Program-made: the position numbers and the translations under genes | In this document: positions 1-9,231 of the stretch, one piece after another | Layout: each line of letters starts with the position of its first letter | How positions within the stretch are numbered: the first letter of the stretch is position 1 | Notes under the pieces: generated by a model | Databases searched by the model: none | What the model saw: only the letters and a program-made list of their open reading frames with translations | Told to the model about the DNA's origin: nothing | Assembly: GCA_964007475.1 (NCBI GenBank) | Contig: OZ023273.1 | Location: forward strand, 87,128,930 to 87,192,929 | Length of the DNA stretch: 64,000 nucleotides | Source: Hybos culiciformis | Lineage: Eukaryota; Arthropoda; Insecta; Diptera; Hybotidae | Direction of reading: 5' to 3'

Positions 1-299
1 TGAAAATACCCTGAGAAACAATATTGGAAGAAAAATATTATGCAAAATAATAAGATCGGCAAAAAGAAGCTATTAAAGTGCGTAGAATGACAAACTACAA
101 ATTAACTAAACGAAAAGGAAGACATAGTAAGATTAGTGAACGTTTAAGGACTAAATTGGGCTATCAAGATATCAATGAAGATTTTGGGGAGAATAAACGA
201 ATTTATATTTAAATAAAATTAATATGATTTTTCATTTTTTAATGGATTCTGAAAAGATGAATGTCTATAAAAGGAAACTAGAAAAAAATTTCGTTGTAT

Positions 300-455
300 C
301 GTACGGATTATTTATAAATAATAATATTTAAGGAAAATATTGCATTTATGTTTCCAGATTTATTCGATTTCGTATTTTAGTTTTAATCGTACCAGCTATA
401 GAAAAGACCCGCTCGAACGCAGTAAAGGCCGGCTTTATAGTTAATAATGCGTTGT
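300..455 (-). pseudogene. hAT transposase C-terminal remnant
   Basis: Read on the minus strand from about 455 down to 300 there is a short stretch with the hAT dimerisation signature: ...AFERVFSIAGTIKTKIRNRI (20 residues), then after one frame slip INAIFSLN. The pattern [E]RVFS-x-AG-x(2)-x-TK-x-R-x-R-[LI] followed by a hydrophobic FLK-like segment is the conserved end of hAT-family transposases. Only this end is visible; no DDE core or TIR could be assigned to it. It lies just outside the hAT element at 497-1328 and belongs to a different hAT lineage. It is a decayed, non-functional fragment. Confidence 0.6.
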
Positions 456-496
456 ACAAACTTTCTATTTAGTTGTATAGAACGTATGCCTTTATT

Positions 497-1328
497 CAGT
501 GATGAGCTGTAGCCGGTTCGCAACGGTTCTATAGAACCGTTTGTTAAATTTTTAGTAGTTTAAAGAGCCGTTTGTTAATTAGGAATCAACAAATTAATTT
601 TAAATATAGGTGGCACGTGTGGAACTATATTTAAATACTACAAATAAATTTAAAAAATAAATAATAAATTTAAATTGAAGAAATATTGTCGTCACCGGCA
701 TTTGCAGATACTCCTTTTGTGGAAAATAAAAAAGAAGAATTTGAAAGTCTCCCAAGAAAAAAAATAATTGACAAAATGAATTCCCGAATGTTAAATTGTA
801 AGCATATAAGAATGTCAAAAAATGAGAAAAATAACGACATTGCCGAATTATTTAATTTACTTGAAGCAACTGATTGGAATTTGGTAGAAGTTACTTGTCC
901 GTGGATTTTCGGAGAAAAAAAATTGAAAAATCTTAATGAAATAATTAGGTACGAAATTCCCACGATTTGAGAGATTATGTACAAAATGTAATTGAAATAG
1001 AAAACTCCGAAATAGAAACAATACAAAAAGCTAAAAACCAAATTAATACTATTGCTATAAGTTCATCAGAGGCCTAACGAGGATTCTCATTAATGAATAT
1101 TATTTGGAGAATATGTCAAAACTTGGTTGAGGAATCATACAGCTGACGATACCAGGATTCGAAATGGGGAAAAAAAATATTAATGAAAATAATGAAATTA
1201 TTATAACAATTTAAAGAAATAACAAAAATCAATTCTATTCAAATAAAACGATATTTTATTAAATTAAAACAATTTTTACTTGTCAGTTTTATAGAACCGG
1301 TTATTAAATCTTTGGCAGTTCATCACTG
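497..1328. mobile_element. hAT element, KIAA1586-like lineage, decayed
   Basis: The element begins CAGTGATGAGCTG at 497 and ends CAGTTCATCACTG at 1328, imperfect terminal inverted repeats of hAT type. Flanks are cctttatt (489-496) and cctttttt (1329-1336), an 8-bp target-site duplication with one mismatch. Subterminal motifs AGAACCG/GGTTCT recur near both ends. The 832-bp interior carries only the C-terminal part of a transposase on the plus strand, so the copy is deleted and non-autonomous. Confidence 0.7.
686..1150 (+). pseudogene. hAT (KIAA1586-like) transposase fragment
   Basis: An open frame from 686 to 969 is followed, after a stop, by sequence reading NTIAISSSEA-stop-RGFSLMNII. The SS-A-EA-x-RGFS-x-MN-x-I motif is the dimerisation helix of hAT transposases related to the domesticated KIAA1586-type proteins. 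The upstream ~94 residues are lysine/asparagine-rich and would correspond to the region just before that helix. At least one stop (inside the motif) breaks it. The same lineage recurs at 28.9-29.2 kb on the minus strand, which supports the assignment. Function would have been DNA cut-and-paste; it is dead here. Confidence 0.6.
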
Positions 1329-1336
1329 CCTTTTTT

Positions 1337-2160
1337 GACTTAGAAGCTTGAATTCTTTTCCAAGCTCAAATTTCGAGTGTTTTCATGTGTCTTTGGTGTC
1401 GTAAAGGCCGAAATACATTTTTGAAATTTTGTGTACTGATTTTGACTCTCTGACTCTCTGTTATGCTGGTCTCAAAAAAATTTATGCTTTTGTATGGAAA
1501 ACATATAGTATGAATTTAATCTAGTTGTGTAATGTATCTATATGGTAATAAATGTTAGTCTGTCAACTTACATGAATTTTTGCACGAAATTCCGTGTACC
1601 AAAATTTAAATTTTTATTTGAAAGTGTTAAAATGGTTGTTTATTTTGCTCAAAAGATAACTAACTGCTCGGTTACTCGATGAAATTAACCGATTAACCGA
1701 GTAATGGGACTCCTCAAAATCAACAAGTAGTCGGTTATTCGAGTATCAGGGTTGGACACTAGTTTTAAGGTCCTTATAGAGATTCTGAATTAAATCTTTG
1801 AATCCAAATATCTTTATAACTTTTAATCGTCTTAAATTTAAAAAAAAAGACAACATCATAAATTTTTACAAAAGTAAATCTTATTTCAATTGAGAAGTCG
1901 TTTACCTAATGAAACAATTTCCATGAACCTAATGAAACAATTTACTTTACAGCTCCCAGCCCGAATCTTTGGACACAATCAGAATTATGGCTTCTTTGAT
2001 CAAGTTTCGATCGTTGATTACTTTCAAACATTTACTTTCGAAAGTTTCATTTGCAAATGAAAGTTCTTTCATTTGAAACGAACACTTTCATTTATTTCAT
2101 TAAATTTTGCTCCAAATAATCGAAAGTTCCGAATTTTTGTTGGAAGAAATATTTTGAATA
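1337..2160. other. A+T-rich spacer, no gene seen
   Basis: No coding signal. It contains a patch of CGGTTA/TAACCG repeats (1655-1745: copies of CGGTTACTCGA and TCGGTTATTCGAGTA in both orientations; a matching ATTCGAATAACCGACTA lies at 3086-3102), probably worn subterminal repeats of a DNA transposon, and a cluster of short palindromes built on CTTTCATTTG/CAAATGAAAG at 2027-2095. Confidence 0.5.
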
Positions 2161-2163
2161 TAA

Positions 2164-2603
2164 CCTGCCATTTACACAGGATGTTTTCGAAGATTAAAAT
2201 GAAGATTTTTTTTGACTGTGTCTGTAAAAGTTGTATAAAACGAAAAAATCTTGATTTTAGTGTGGACTAAAAATCTTGCTTAAAATGTTCATTATTTTCT
2301 GTCAAAAAAAAAAAAAAAATGGAAAAAACAAATTTTTTAAATAAAAATGTCAGAGATAAAAAAATAAATAAATGAAAAACTGAAAAGGAAAAAAATATTT
2401 TTGCTTTATTTTATTTTTAATATATGTATAAATTTAAAATTGAAATCAAAATTTAAATAGTTTTATTAAGAAAAAGATTTTAATCCAAACTGAAATCTAT
2501 ATTTTAGTCTGGACAGTAAAAATTATTTCGGAGATTTTTACGAAAATCCATTAAAATAAAATCTTCATTTTAATCTTCGAAAACATCCTGTGTAAATGGC
2601 AGG
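2164..2603. mobile_element. MITE with 46-bp TIRs and TAA duplication
   Basis: Starts CCTGCCATTTACACAGGATG and ends with its exact reverse complement; the inverted match continues inward for about 46 bp through TTTTCGAAGATTAAAATGAAG. Directly flanked by TAA at 2161-2163 and TAA at 2604-2606. A 3-bp T-A-A/T-T-A duplication is characteristic of PIF/Harbinger elements. The 440-bp interior is A+T-rich, with a second weaker inverted motif (ACTAAAATC/GATTTTAG-like), and no transposase. It is non-autonomous. Confidence 0.8.
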
Positions 2604-2606
2604 TAA

Positions 2607-3224
2607 GCAAAATAATCATAATATGAAATTAAAAACATAACACAACATATTTTTTATTATTCACAACATATCACAACATTTTGCCGTACTATTTCAAACA
2701 TAATACAACGGAATTTTATTTTATTTTCTTATTATGAATAAAACCACACCATGATTGAATTTATTGGAATTTCGAATAGATTGTTAAGCGTTTTAAGCGA
2801 CTTAGATAATTTTTTGTTTAATCCTTAGAGATCTAAAAATGTTTTCGCCTAACGAGACCGGTATTAAATTAAAAATAATTAACTGTTCTAGTAGTATTAC
2901 AGTTGCATTATGGTTCTATTAGTACATATATAAATTAAATTTGTATAATTTATTATTTTATTTTTATCATTAAATTATTCTGATATACAATTTAACTATA
3001 ATTAAAGATTAAACCTATATATTTAAATTTTTTTTTATTTTTTAGCTTTATTAGTTTCGTACTCGCTCAATTTTTGGTACAATATTCGAATAACCGACTA
3101 TTAAAAAAAATATGGTGATTTCGATACACTACTTGAAACTTATATGGCATTACTAATTTCCTTAAAATCCATTTTATTTATATATTTAACAAAAAACTTT
3201 AAAATTTTAAAAATATCTTATAAG
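2607..3224. other. A+T-rich spacer
   Basis: Homopolymer-rich A+T sequence with no open frame of note and no recognised repeat other than the CGAATAACCGACTA motif near 3090. Confidence 0.5.
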
Positions 3225-3507
3225 TACAGATATTTCTGTTGTCCTTTTGCAAAATGGGATATGTCTCATTTTTAAATTTTTTTCACAAATCGAAAGAAAC
3301 TTTTTATATTGTAAGTAAAGTGCTATGTAAAAATGATACATAGATTCATTTTTAAAACGGTTTTTCTACCAAAACACACATTTTTAAAATAAGTTTAATG
3401 TAAAAAAGTATAGTTTTGGAGTGCCAATCTTGGTTCTCAACTCAATATCTCAATTTTTATTTTTTTTGGACATGTCCCATTCTGCAATTGGACGACAGAT
3501 TTACAGT
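3225..3507. repeat. Imperfect inverted-repeat element, probable MITE
   Basis: Left arm (3225-3275) TACAG...TTCTGTTGTCC then TTGCAAAATGGGATATGTC; right arm read in reverse gives TACTGTAAATCTGTCGTCC then TTGCAGAATGGGACATGTC. Arms are about 50 bp and 80-85 percent alike by eye. No target duplication could be fixed, so the edges are approximate and the class unknown. Confidence 0.45.
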
Positions 3508-4094
3508 AATGATTTATATATTGAAATTAATTTCTTATTAAATATAAACTTTAAAATAGTTAAAACTAAATTTTCATAATACAAGTTCTGTTTTTCACTG
3601 CTCGTTAAAATGGTGCTACAATTAAATAAAAATCCCTTAACATAAGTGATTTCTAAAAAAAAAAAAAATCAAATAAAAATTAAAAATTTGATACCGAAAG
3701 ACTACAAAAAAAAAAAACCGAAATGAAATGAAAAACGTACAAATAATTAATAATTCTTAATAATTAATTCAAATCACGTTATTTTTGTTTCAATCATCCA
3801 AAAAACTTTAAAAATATCACGTTTTTAAACAAATATTGATGATATGTTAACAGACAACAGAAGTGATAATTTTTTATTTTTTTTATTTTTAATATTTTCA
3901 GGTAAAAAATTATTATTTAATTTAACCAACCTTTAAAAGTTTCAAAATTTAATGAATAAATCATTAAAAAGGATTTTCTTATTTCTAGTAATATTTTTCA
4001 TTTTGAGTTGAATATTCGAAATCTATTAACAAAAATTTATTAATTCAAACACTATTTAGCCGAAAAAAAATTAAAAAAAAGTATTTTATAATTA
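3508..4094. other. A+T-rich spacer
   Basis: No gene or recognisable repeat; several runs of A or T. Confidence 0.5.
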
Positions 4095-4097
4095 TTA

Positions 4098-4482
4098 AGG
4101 TCAATTCACACATATCAGTCACGTCATGTCACCGTCACGTCACCGGCACGTCATTTCAGTCAAAAAAAATATCGTTCCTTATAATTTAAATGAACTGTCT
4201 ACACTCATCCGGCGCCGTCACGTCACCGAACCATCAGTCGTCCCACCGTCAACGAGCCGTCTAAATTAAATTACTTTTCGACGATATTTTTTTTTTTGAC
4301 TGACGGCATTTTTGAAATTGAAAGCAAAACAAACAAAACAAAGTTTTTATATTTTATTTTGTATCTAAAAAAACGGGACGGAATGGTGAGGTGACTGAAG
4401 TGTGTAGACACAGGTCACGATATTGACGGATACTTGACGGTGACGGAACTTTGACGTGACTGATATGTGTGTGAATCAACCT
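4098..4482. mobile_element. Harbinger-like MITE, TTA duplication, GTCACG-rich ends
   Basis: Left end AGGTCAATTCACACATATCA, right end (reversed) AGGTTGATTCACACACATAT; both continue into CAGTCACGTCA and many copies of CCGTCA/TGACGG. Flanked by TTA at 4095-4097 and TTA at 4483-4485. Length 385 bp, no coding capacity. The TSD and the AGGTxxATTCACAC ends indicate a PIF/Harbinger-derived MITE, distinct in sequence from the one at 2164-2603. Confidence 0.8.
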
Positions 4483-4485
4483 TTA

Positions 4486-5051
4486 TACTGTTGTTGATCT
4501 CAAGAAGCATAAAATATTTAGATTTATCGTTCGTATTAGGAGCGCTACCAATAACAAAGAAACCGTTTTTAATCTTAATGGACAATCCAAACTTTGTAGC
4601 CTGTAACTTTGTTAGAAACACAACAATAAAATTTTGTATAATAAGAACGAAAAGTTTTGAACGTAGCGAGCTAAAGTTTCTTGAAGTTTGATATTGCACG
4701 CAAGGTTTTTAATATGGTTTTCTAATTTGGGAAAAAAGCAGCACTCAATTTTCAGATTTTTTGCACATTTTTTTAATTTGCTTATGTTTTGGAAAAGTAA
4801 TGAAGCCGACAATCAAAAGTTGAACAAGGAGTTGCGTAGTGAAAAGGATATAAAAAGTGTTATTAAAAAAAAAAATTTCACTTAAAAAAACTTTTAAAAT
4901 GAACAAAAATGTTACATTTGAAAACAAAACATTATTAAAATTGAGTACCCTTCTGAATACGTGTAGAAGTCTACAAAGTTGAAGTATTATTCATATTCAT
5001 ATATACATTTATTTTATTGTTAACATAACATTTTACAATTTTTATTTTTTA
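4486..5051. other. Unassigned region with overlapping minor ORFs
   Basis: Short overlapping frames exist on both strands (about 60-95 codons), the best on the minus strand around 4415-4699. None shows a domain, a convincing start or consistent splice sites, so I call no gene. A decayed exon cannot be excluded. Confidence 0.35.
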
Positions 5052-5215
5052 GAGTTATAGATGGCTACATGACATAACCGCGAATGTCATAACCGCGAAA
5101 CTTTTTTGTCATAACCGCGAAATAAAAAATAAAAGTGTCATAACCGCGAAAAATGTCTTATATTTTTTTTTGTCATAACCGCGAAAAAATATGGCAAAAA
5201 ATTGAAAAAAATTCG

Positions 5216-6000
5216 TTTCGCGGTTATAACAAAAATTTTTGTTATAACCGCGAAACACAAAATTTCGATTTTTATCATTTCGCGGTTATAACAAAAATTT
5301 TTGTTATAACCGCGAAATGACAAAAATCGAATTTTTGTGTTTCGCGGTTATAACAAAAATTTTTGTTATAACCGCGAAACACAAAAAATCAATTTTTATC
5401 ATTTCGCGGTTATAACAAAAATTTTTGTTATAACCGCGAAACACAAAAATTCGTTTTTTTTCATTTCGCGGTTATAACAAAAATTTTTGTTATAACCGCG
5501 AAACCCAAAAACTCGATCATTTTGAAAAATGAAATAAGACCTCGATAAAAAAATGTTGTGTGGTAAGCACACAGGAGGGGGGGCAGCAGGGCGGCGGGCG
5601 GGCGGTTGGTCAGTGGGATTTGCGGCGCCAACATTTTTTTATCGAGGTCTTATTAATTTTTTCAAAATGATCGAGTTTTTGGGTTTCGCGGTTATAACAA
5701 AAATTTTTGTTATAACCGCGAAAATTCGATTTTTGTGTTTCGCGGTTATAACAAAAATTTTTGTTATAACCGCGAAATGACAAAAAACGAATTTTTGTGT
5801 TTCGCGGTTATAACAAAAATTTTTGTTATAACCGCGAAACACAAAAATTCGATTTTTATCATTTCGCGGTTATAACAAAAATTTTTGTTATAACCGCGAA
5901 AAACTTAACATTTTTTTTGTCATAACCGCGAATTCGCGGTTATGACAAAAATAAAATTAGTTTCGCGGTTATAACAAAAATTTTTGTTATAACCGCGAAA
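5216..6000. repeat. Ten perfect 40-bp palindromes, 62-bp period
   Basis: Each unit is TTTCGCGGTTATAACAAAAA followed by its own reverse complement. Units start near 5216, 5278, 5340, 5402 and 5464 (exactly 62 bp apart), then 5686, 5740, 5802, 5864 and 5961. The 22-bp spacers are CACAAAAATTCGATTTTTATC-like and reverse orientation across the loop. Half-units CGCGGTTATGACA extend the pattern to both ends. Confidence 0.9.
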
Positions 6001-6027
6001 CTCATACAAATTCTAGTTTCGTGGTTA

Positions 6028-6313
6028 CACAGAAAAAAATTTGCTCGTACTAATAACTAAATAATTCGTTAAAATCAACGAAAAATTCGTTATTTTGGCT
6101 ACAACGAACATTTCGTTGAAAAAAGCTCGTAGTTCGTTAAAAAAGTTCGTTATACCCCAAAACCAAAAACCTTTCAAATTCTTCAGCAAAAACACCGCAA
6201 ATACGAAAGCAAAATTTTACTAGAATAAATTTTTTTTTATTATTTATTTAAATTTTTATTTATTTCTTTTTTATTTTTTTATTTTTTTTTTAATTTTTTT
6301 ATTTTTTTTTATT

Positions 6314-6347
<34 letters not shown>

Positions 6348-6827
6348 TTTTTTATTTATTTTTTTTATTTTTTTTTTATTTTTTTTTAATTATTTTTTTT
6401 TTATTTATTTTATTTATTTTTTTTATTTATTAATTTTTTTTATTTATGTTTCTATTTTTTTTATTTATTTTTTAAATTTTTTTATTTAATTTTTTTTTAA
6501 TAATTTTTTTTATGCCCGCTTGTGGCTTCGAACCACTGTCCTAAACATTGCAATCCATCAACTCTGCCACTGAGCTATGAACTAAATTTACGGCAATGTG
6601 TAAAATGGAAAATATAAGTTCTGCATGGATTGAAATTTTTGTTTCCCGTATTTAACGATAACGAACTTTTTTAACGAGTACTAAAAATGAAAAAAATGTT
6701 CGTAATAAGAAAATAAACGAAATTTACGTTACAAAAACGTAATTATTCATTATTTTTCGTTATCTTAACGAGAATGTCATTAACGAACTTTTTTGACGTA
6801 ATGAGTACGAGCAAATTTTTTTCTGTG
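6028..6827. mobile_element. 800-bp TA-flanked element nested in the fold-back
   Basis: TIR CACAGAAAAAAATTTGCTCG (continuing TACTNA) at 6028 and its reverse complement ending at 6827; TA on both sides (6026-6027, 6828-6829). Deleting the element plus one TA restores GGTTATGACAAAAATTTTT, the expected fold-back sequence, so the insertion site is proven. Subterminal regions carry many TTCGTTA/TAACGAA repeats. The middle is a 280-bp T-rich tract (6229-6515) and a tRNA-like segment. TA duplication suggests Tc1/mariner mobilisation. Confidence 0.85.
6513..6580 (-). other. tRNA-like (Cys-like) pol III head
   Basis: On the minus strand: box A TAGCTCAGTGGCAGA, box B GGTTCGAAGCC, and between them an anticodon loop TTGCAAT with GCA, i.e. 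tRNA-Cys-like. The acceptor stem does not pair well and an A-rich tail follows, so this is a tRNA-derived SINE head or tRNA pseudogene rather than a working tRNA gene. Confidence 0.6.
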
Positions 6828-6889
6828 TATGACAAAAATTTTTCGCGGTTATGACATTCGCGGTTATGTCAGTTCACCGAGTTATAGAT

Positions 6890-7385
6890 TACAGTAAATT
6901 AGTATCTACAGCACCGGCATTATATTATTACATCAAATATTATACATACATTTATATAAATCAAATATTATACATACAATTATTATAAATTACATTTTTA
7001 AATTAATTTAATTCTTTTCAGTTGTCGCCATCACTATTATCGCTTTGTTATTTTAAATATAAGATAATGATAGATGGTAACGTACATATATTGGACTCAT
7101 TTTTGGAATCTTTAAAAAAAATATTGAAACTTGGATAAATGGATATATCAACTAAAAACACTTCTTGGCGCAGTTAAAACTCGTGACGCAAGCTACGTAC
7201 ACAATTCAATTCATCACACAAAAGAAATGATATCAATTTGTGTGCAGCAAGACACTAAGCGTGCAATCAGTGGTTGTTGGAGCAGAAGTCAAGGCTTCTG
7301 TGTTTTTAGTTGATATAACTATTTCTCGAAGGTAAATGAATATATAAAAATATTTCGAAAAAACTTGACATTAAGGGAGACTTTT
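6890..7385. other. A+T-rich spacer with one unassigned small ORF
   Basis: A 60-codon frame at 7131-7313 on the plus strand has no recognisable motif and no supporting splice or regulatory signal. Nothing else is seen. Just before the gypsy element (7386-7471) lies a short GATTTTGGGAC minisatellite that also occurs inside the LTRs. Confidence 0.4.
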
Positions 7386-7471
7386 GGAAATTTTGGGTAA
7401 TTTTTTTGATTTTGGGACTTTTTTTGATTTTGGGACATATTTGTATTTTGGAATATTTTTGATTTTGGGAC

Positions 7472-8480
7472 TGTAGTGTTCCATCCTAAATATTATTCTT
7501 CCCCTCAAATCATAAAATCACTTTCGTTAAGTTTAATTGTTTTAATAGATCATTTATCTATAACAATTAATATTATAATTTTAAGATCACGCATATGTCT
7601 CATGACAAAATGAATAGGATTTATTTTCTACCTGATAATGTATTTTTAATATAAAATTTTAGTCTTAAGAAAAAGTTATAAGAATAAAGATCAGAACTAC
7701 AGAAATAAAAAAGTATTTTATTTGATGACCAGAAGATCCACAGGGCATTTTTTGATTTTGGGACATATTTGGATTTTGGGACATTTTTGATTTTGGGACA
7801 TTTTTATTTTGGGACATTTTTTGATTTTGGGACATATTTGGATTTTAGGACATTTTTGATTTTGGGACATTTTTGATTTTGGGACATTTTTGATTTTGGG
7901 ACATTTTTGATTTTGGAACATTTGTTGATTTTGAGACATTTTTGATTTTGGGACATTTTGGGATTTTGGGACAATTTGGATTTTGGGACATTTTAATTTG
8001 GGACATTTTTGGGACTGGAGCCTGAGTAGAAATCATATTGGAGAGTGATTGAGTGAAATGAAATTATTGAGCATCGACCTTTGACTGCGAAATATACAAT
8101 CAAACAATCAAACAAACAAACAAACAAACATACTATTCGGTTATCTCAAGGTAGAGGTCATGATTCAAATATCCGGTCATAACTTTTGAACTATTGACCC
8201 CATCCCCTCATGCTAAGTACCGTTGGAAAGGTCTTGGAACGTAGATGCGAAAAATGTCATATGTCATCCAGAAAGGTCAAAAGGTCACCAAGTTATAGGC
8301 CAAAAACTGAAAAGGTGAAAAAAAATTCAAATGGCCATAACTTGATGACCTTTTGACCTTTTTGGATGACATATGACATTCGCATCTACGTTCCAAGACC
8401 TTTCCAACGGTATCTAACATGAGGGGCTAGGGTCAACAGTTCAAAAATTCGAAAGTTAGCTGTATATATTGTCGTGAAGC
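7472..8480 (+). repeat. Left LTR of gypsy element, 3' end missing
   Basis: Matches the right LTR to GTCGT(G/A)AAGC at 8480, where it runs straight into gag coding sequence. Contains a GATTTTGGGACATTTTT minisatellite (7748-8010), a CAAA microsatellite (8098-8132) and a long hairpin (about 8183-8447) whose arms include GTTGGAAAGGTCTTGGAACG and its reverse complement. Confidence 0.85.
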
Positions 8481-9231
8481 CCAATTTTCTCTTAATCGCA
8501 TAAAAAGCGGCACTACAAAATATAACCATTTGGTGGCTTCATTACCACAAGATGTTGCCGAATCAATGGCTGACATCTTAGCAGACCCACCCAGCTCTGA
8601 CCTTTATAAAAATCTCAAAACGTCATTAATAAATAGGCACTCGTTAAGCATTGAACGACGTATAAAGAGGGTAATTTCGGATGAGGAAATGGGCGATAAT
8701 AGCCCATCTTTATTTTACAGAAGATTGAAAAACTTAGCGGGAAATTCAGGCACAATAGGAGATGATTTGGTAAGAAATTTGTGGTTAGGTCGTCTACCAC
8801 ATTTAATAAACACACATTTAGAAACGGCTGATAAAGTATGGGAGGCCATGCAAAACTCTAGCAGCAAAATTTCATCTTTGCACTCGGTCGCAAGATCTGA
8901 TGTTACCTCTAAAAATTTCGCCAGATTAGAACAACAAATTCAAGAACTAAGCAATACAATAAAAAATTTAAATTTTAGATCAAGTTCACAAGGTCGATCC
9001 GATAATAGAGATTCTTCTCACTCTAGAAGACGATCTAGAACTAAAAATGCGAAATTTGATAAATCTGAAAAATTCGCATTTTTGGCTCAAACGCCACCAA
9101 ATGCTCTCCTGATTGTAAACATCCCAACAAAATTTCTGAAAATTCTAGTTCAAAAAACTAACGCACCCTGTTGTAAAGGCGGCAGACAACAGTACATCTT
9201 TCAAAAGCCGCAGATTATTTATAAAAGATAA
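8481..9231 (+). pseudogene. gag, N-terminally truncated
   Basis: The gag frame is already open at the LTR junction (AQFSLNRIKSGTTKYNHLVA, 20 residues), the usual start of the capsid-like part of this gag type, and runs to 9231. The segment with LxNRHS-x-S-x-ERR and SLFYRRLKNLAG fits gypsy gag capsid domains. A serine/arginine-rich linker (around residues 160-180) precedes what should be a Cys-rich motif; KCSPDCKHP is seen near 9097-9123 but in another frame, so a frameshift lies near 9070. About the first 50 residues are lost in the deletion that fused gag to the LTR. Confidence 0.7.

Larger units (their letters stand above)
5063..6878. mobile_element. Giant fold-back element built of CGCGGTTATAAC palindromes (copy 1)
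   Basis: Outer ends are GGCTACATGACATAACCGCG (left) and, reversed, GGTGAACTGACATAACCGCG (right), both continuing AATGTCATAACCGCGAAA. The element is flanked by an identical 11-bp GAGTTATAGAT at 5052-5062 and 6879-6889. The two halves are inverted copies of each other: arms made of tandem perfect palindromes, then an inner inverted pair around ATCGAGGTCTTATT (5540s and 5640s), with a G-rich single-copy loop at about 5556-5627 (GGGGGGGCAGCAGGGCGGCG...). It contains no transposase. Removing the later 800-bp insertion (6028-6827 plus TA) leaves about 1.0 kb. A second copy lies at 39127-40832. An 8-11-bp duplication would suit a MULE/fold-back type; the family is not one I recognise. Confidence 0.8.

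Noticed and set aside
4415..4927. Overlapping small ORFs on both strands
   Set aside because: Partly covers the MITE end at 4482 and shows no domain or consistent exon structure; kept only as an unassigned region.
5216..6000. CRISPR-like regular spacing (repeat 40 bp, spacer 22 bp)
   Set aside because: Spacers are nearly identical and mirror-inverted across a central loop, the unit is a perfect palindrome, and the context is eukaryotic with a target-site duplication.
6513..6580. A genuine tRNA-Cys gene
   Set aside because: The acceptor stem does not pair and the segment lies inside a TA-flanked repeat with an A-rich tail.
7718..8036. Minus-strand frames reading MSQNQKCPKIK repeats (also at 12559-12780)
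   Set aside because: They are translations of the GATTTTGGGAC minisatellite inside the gypsy LTRs, not genes.
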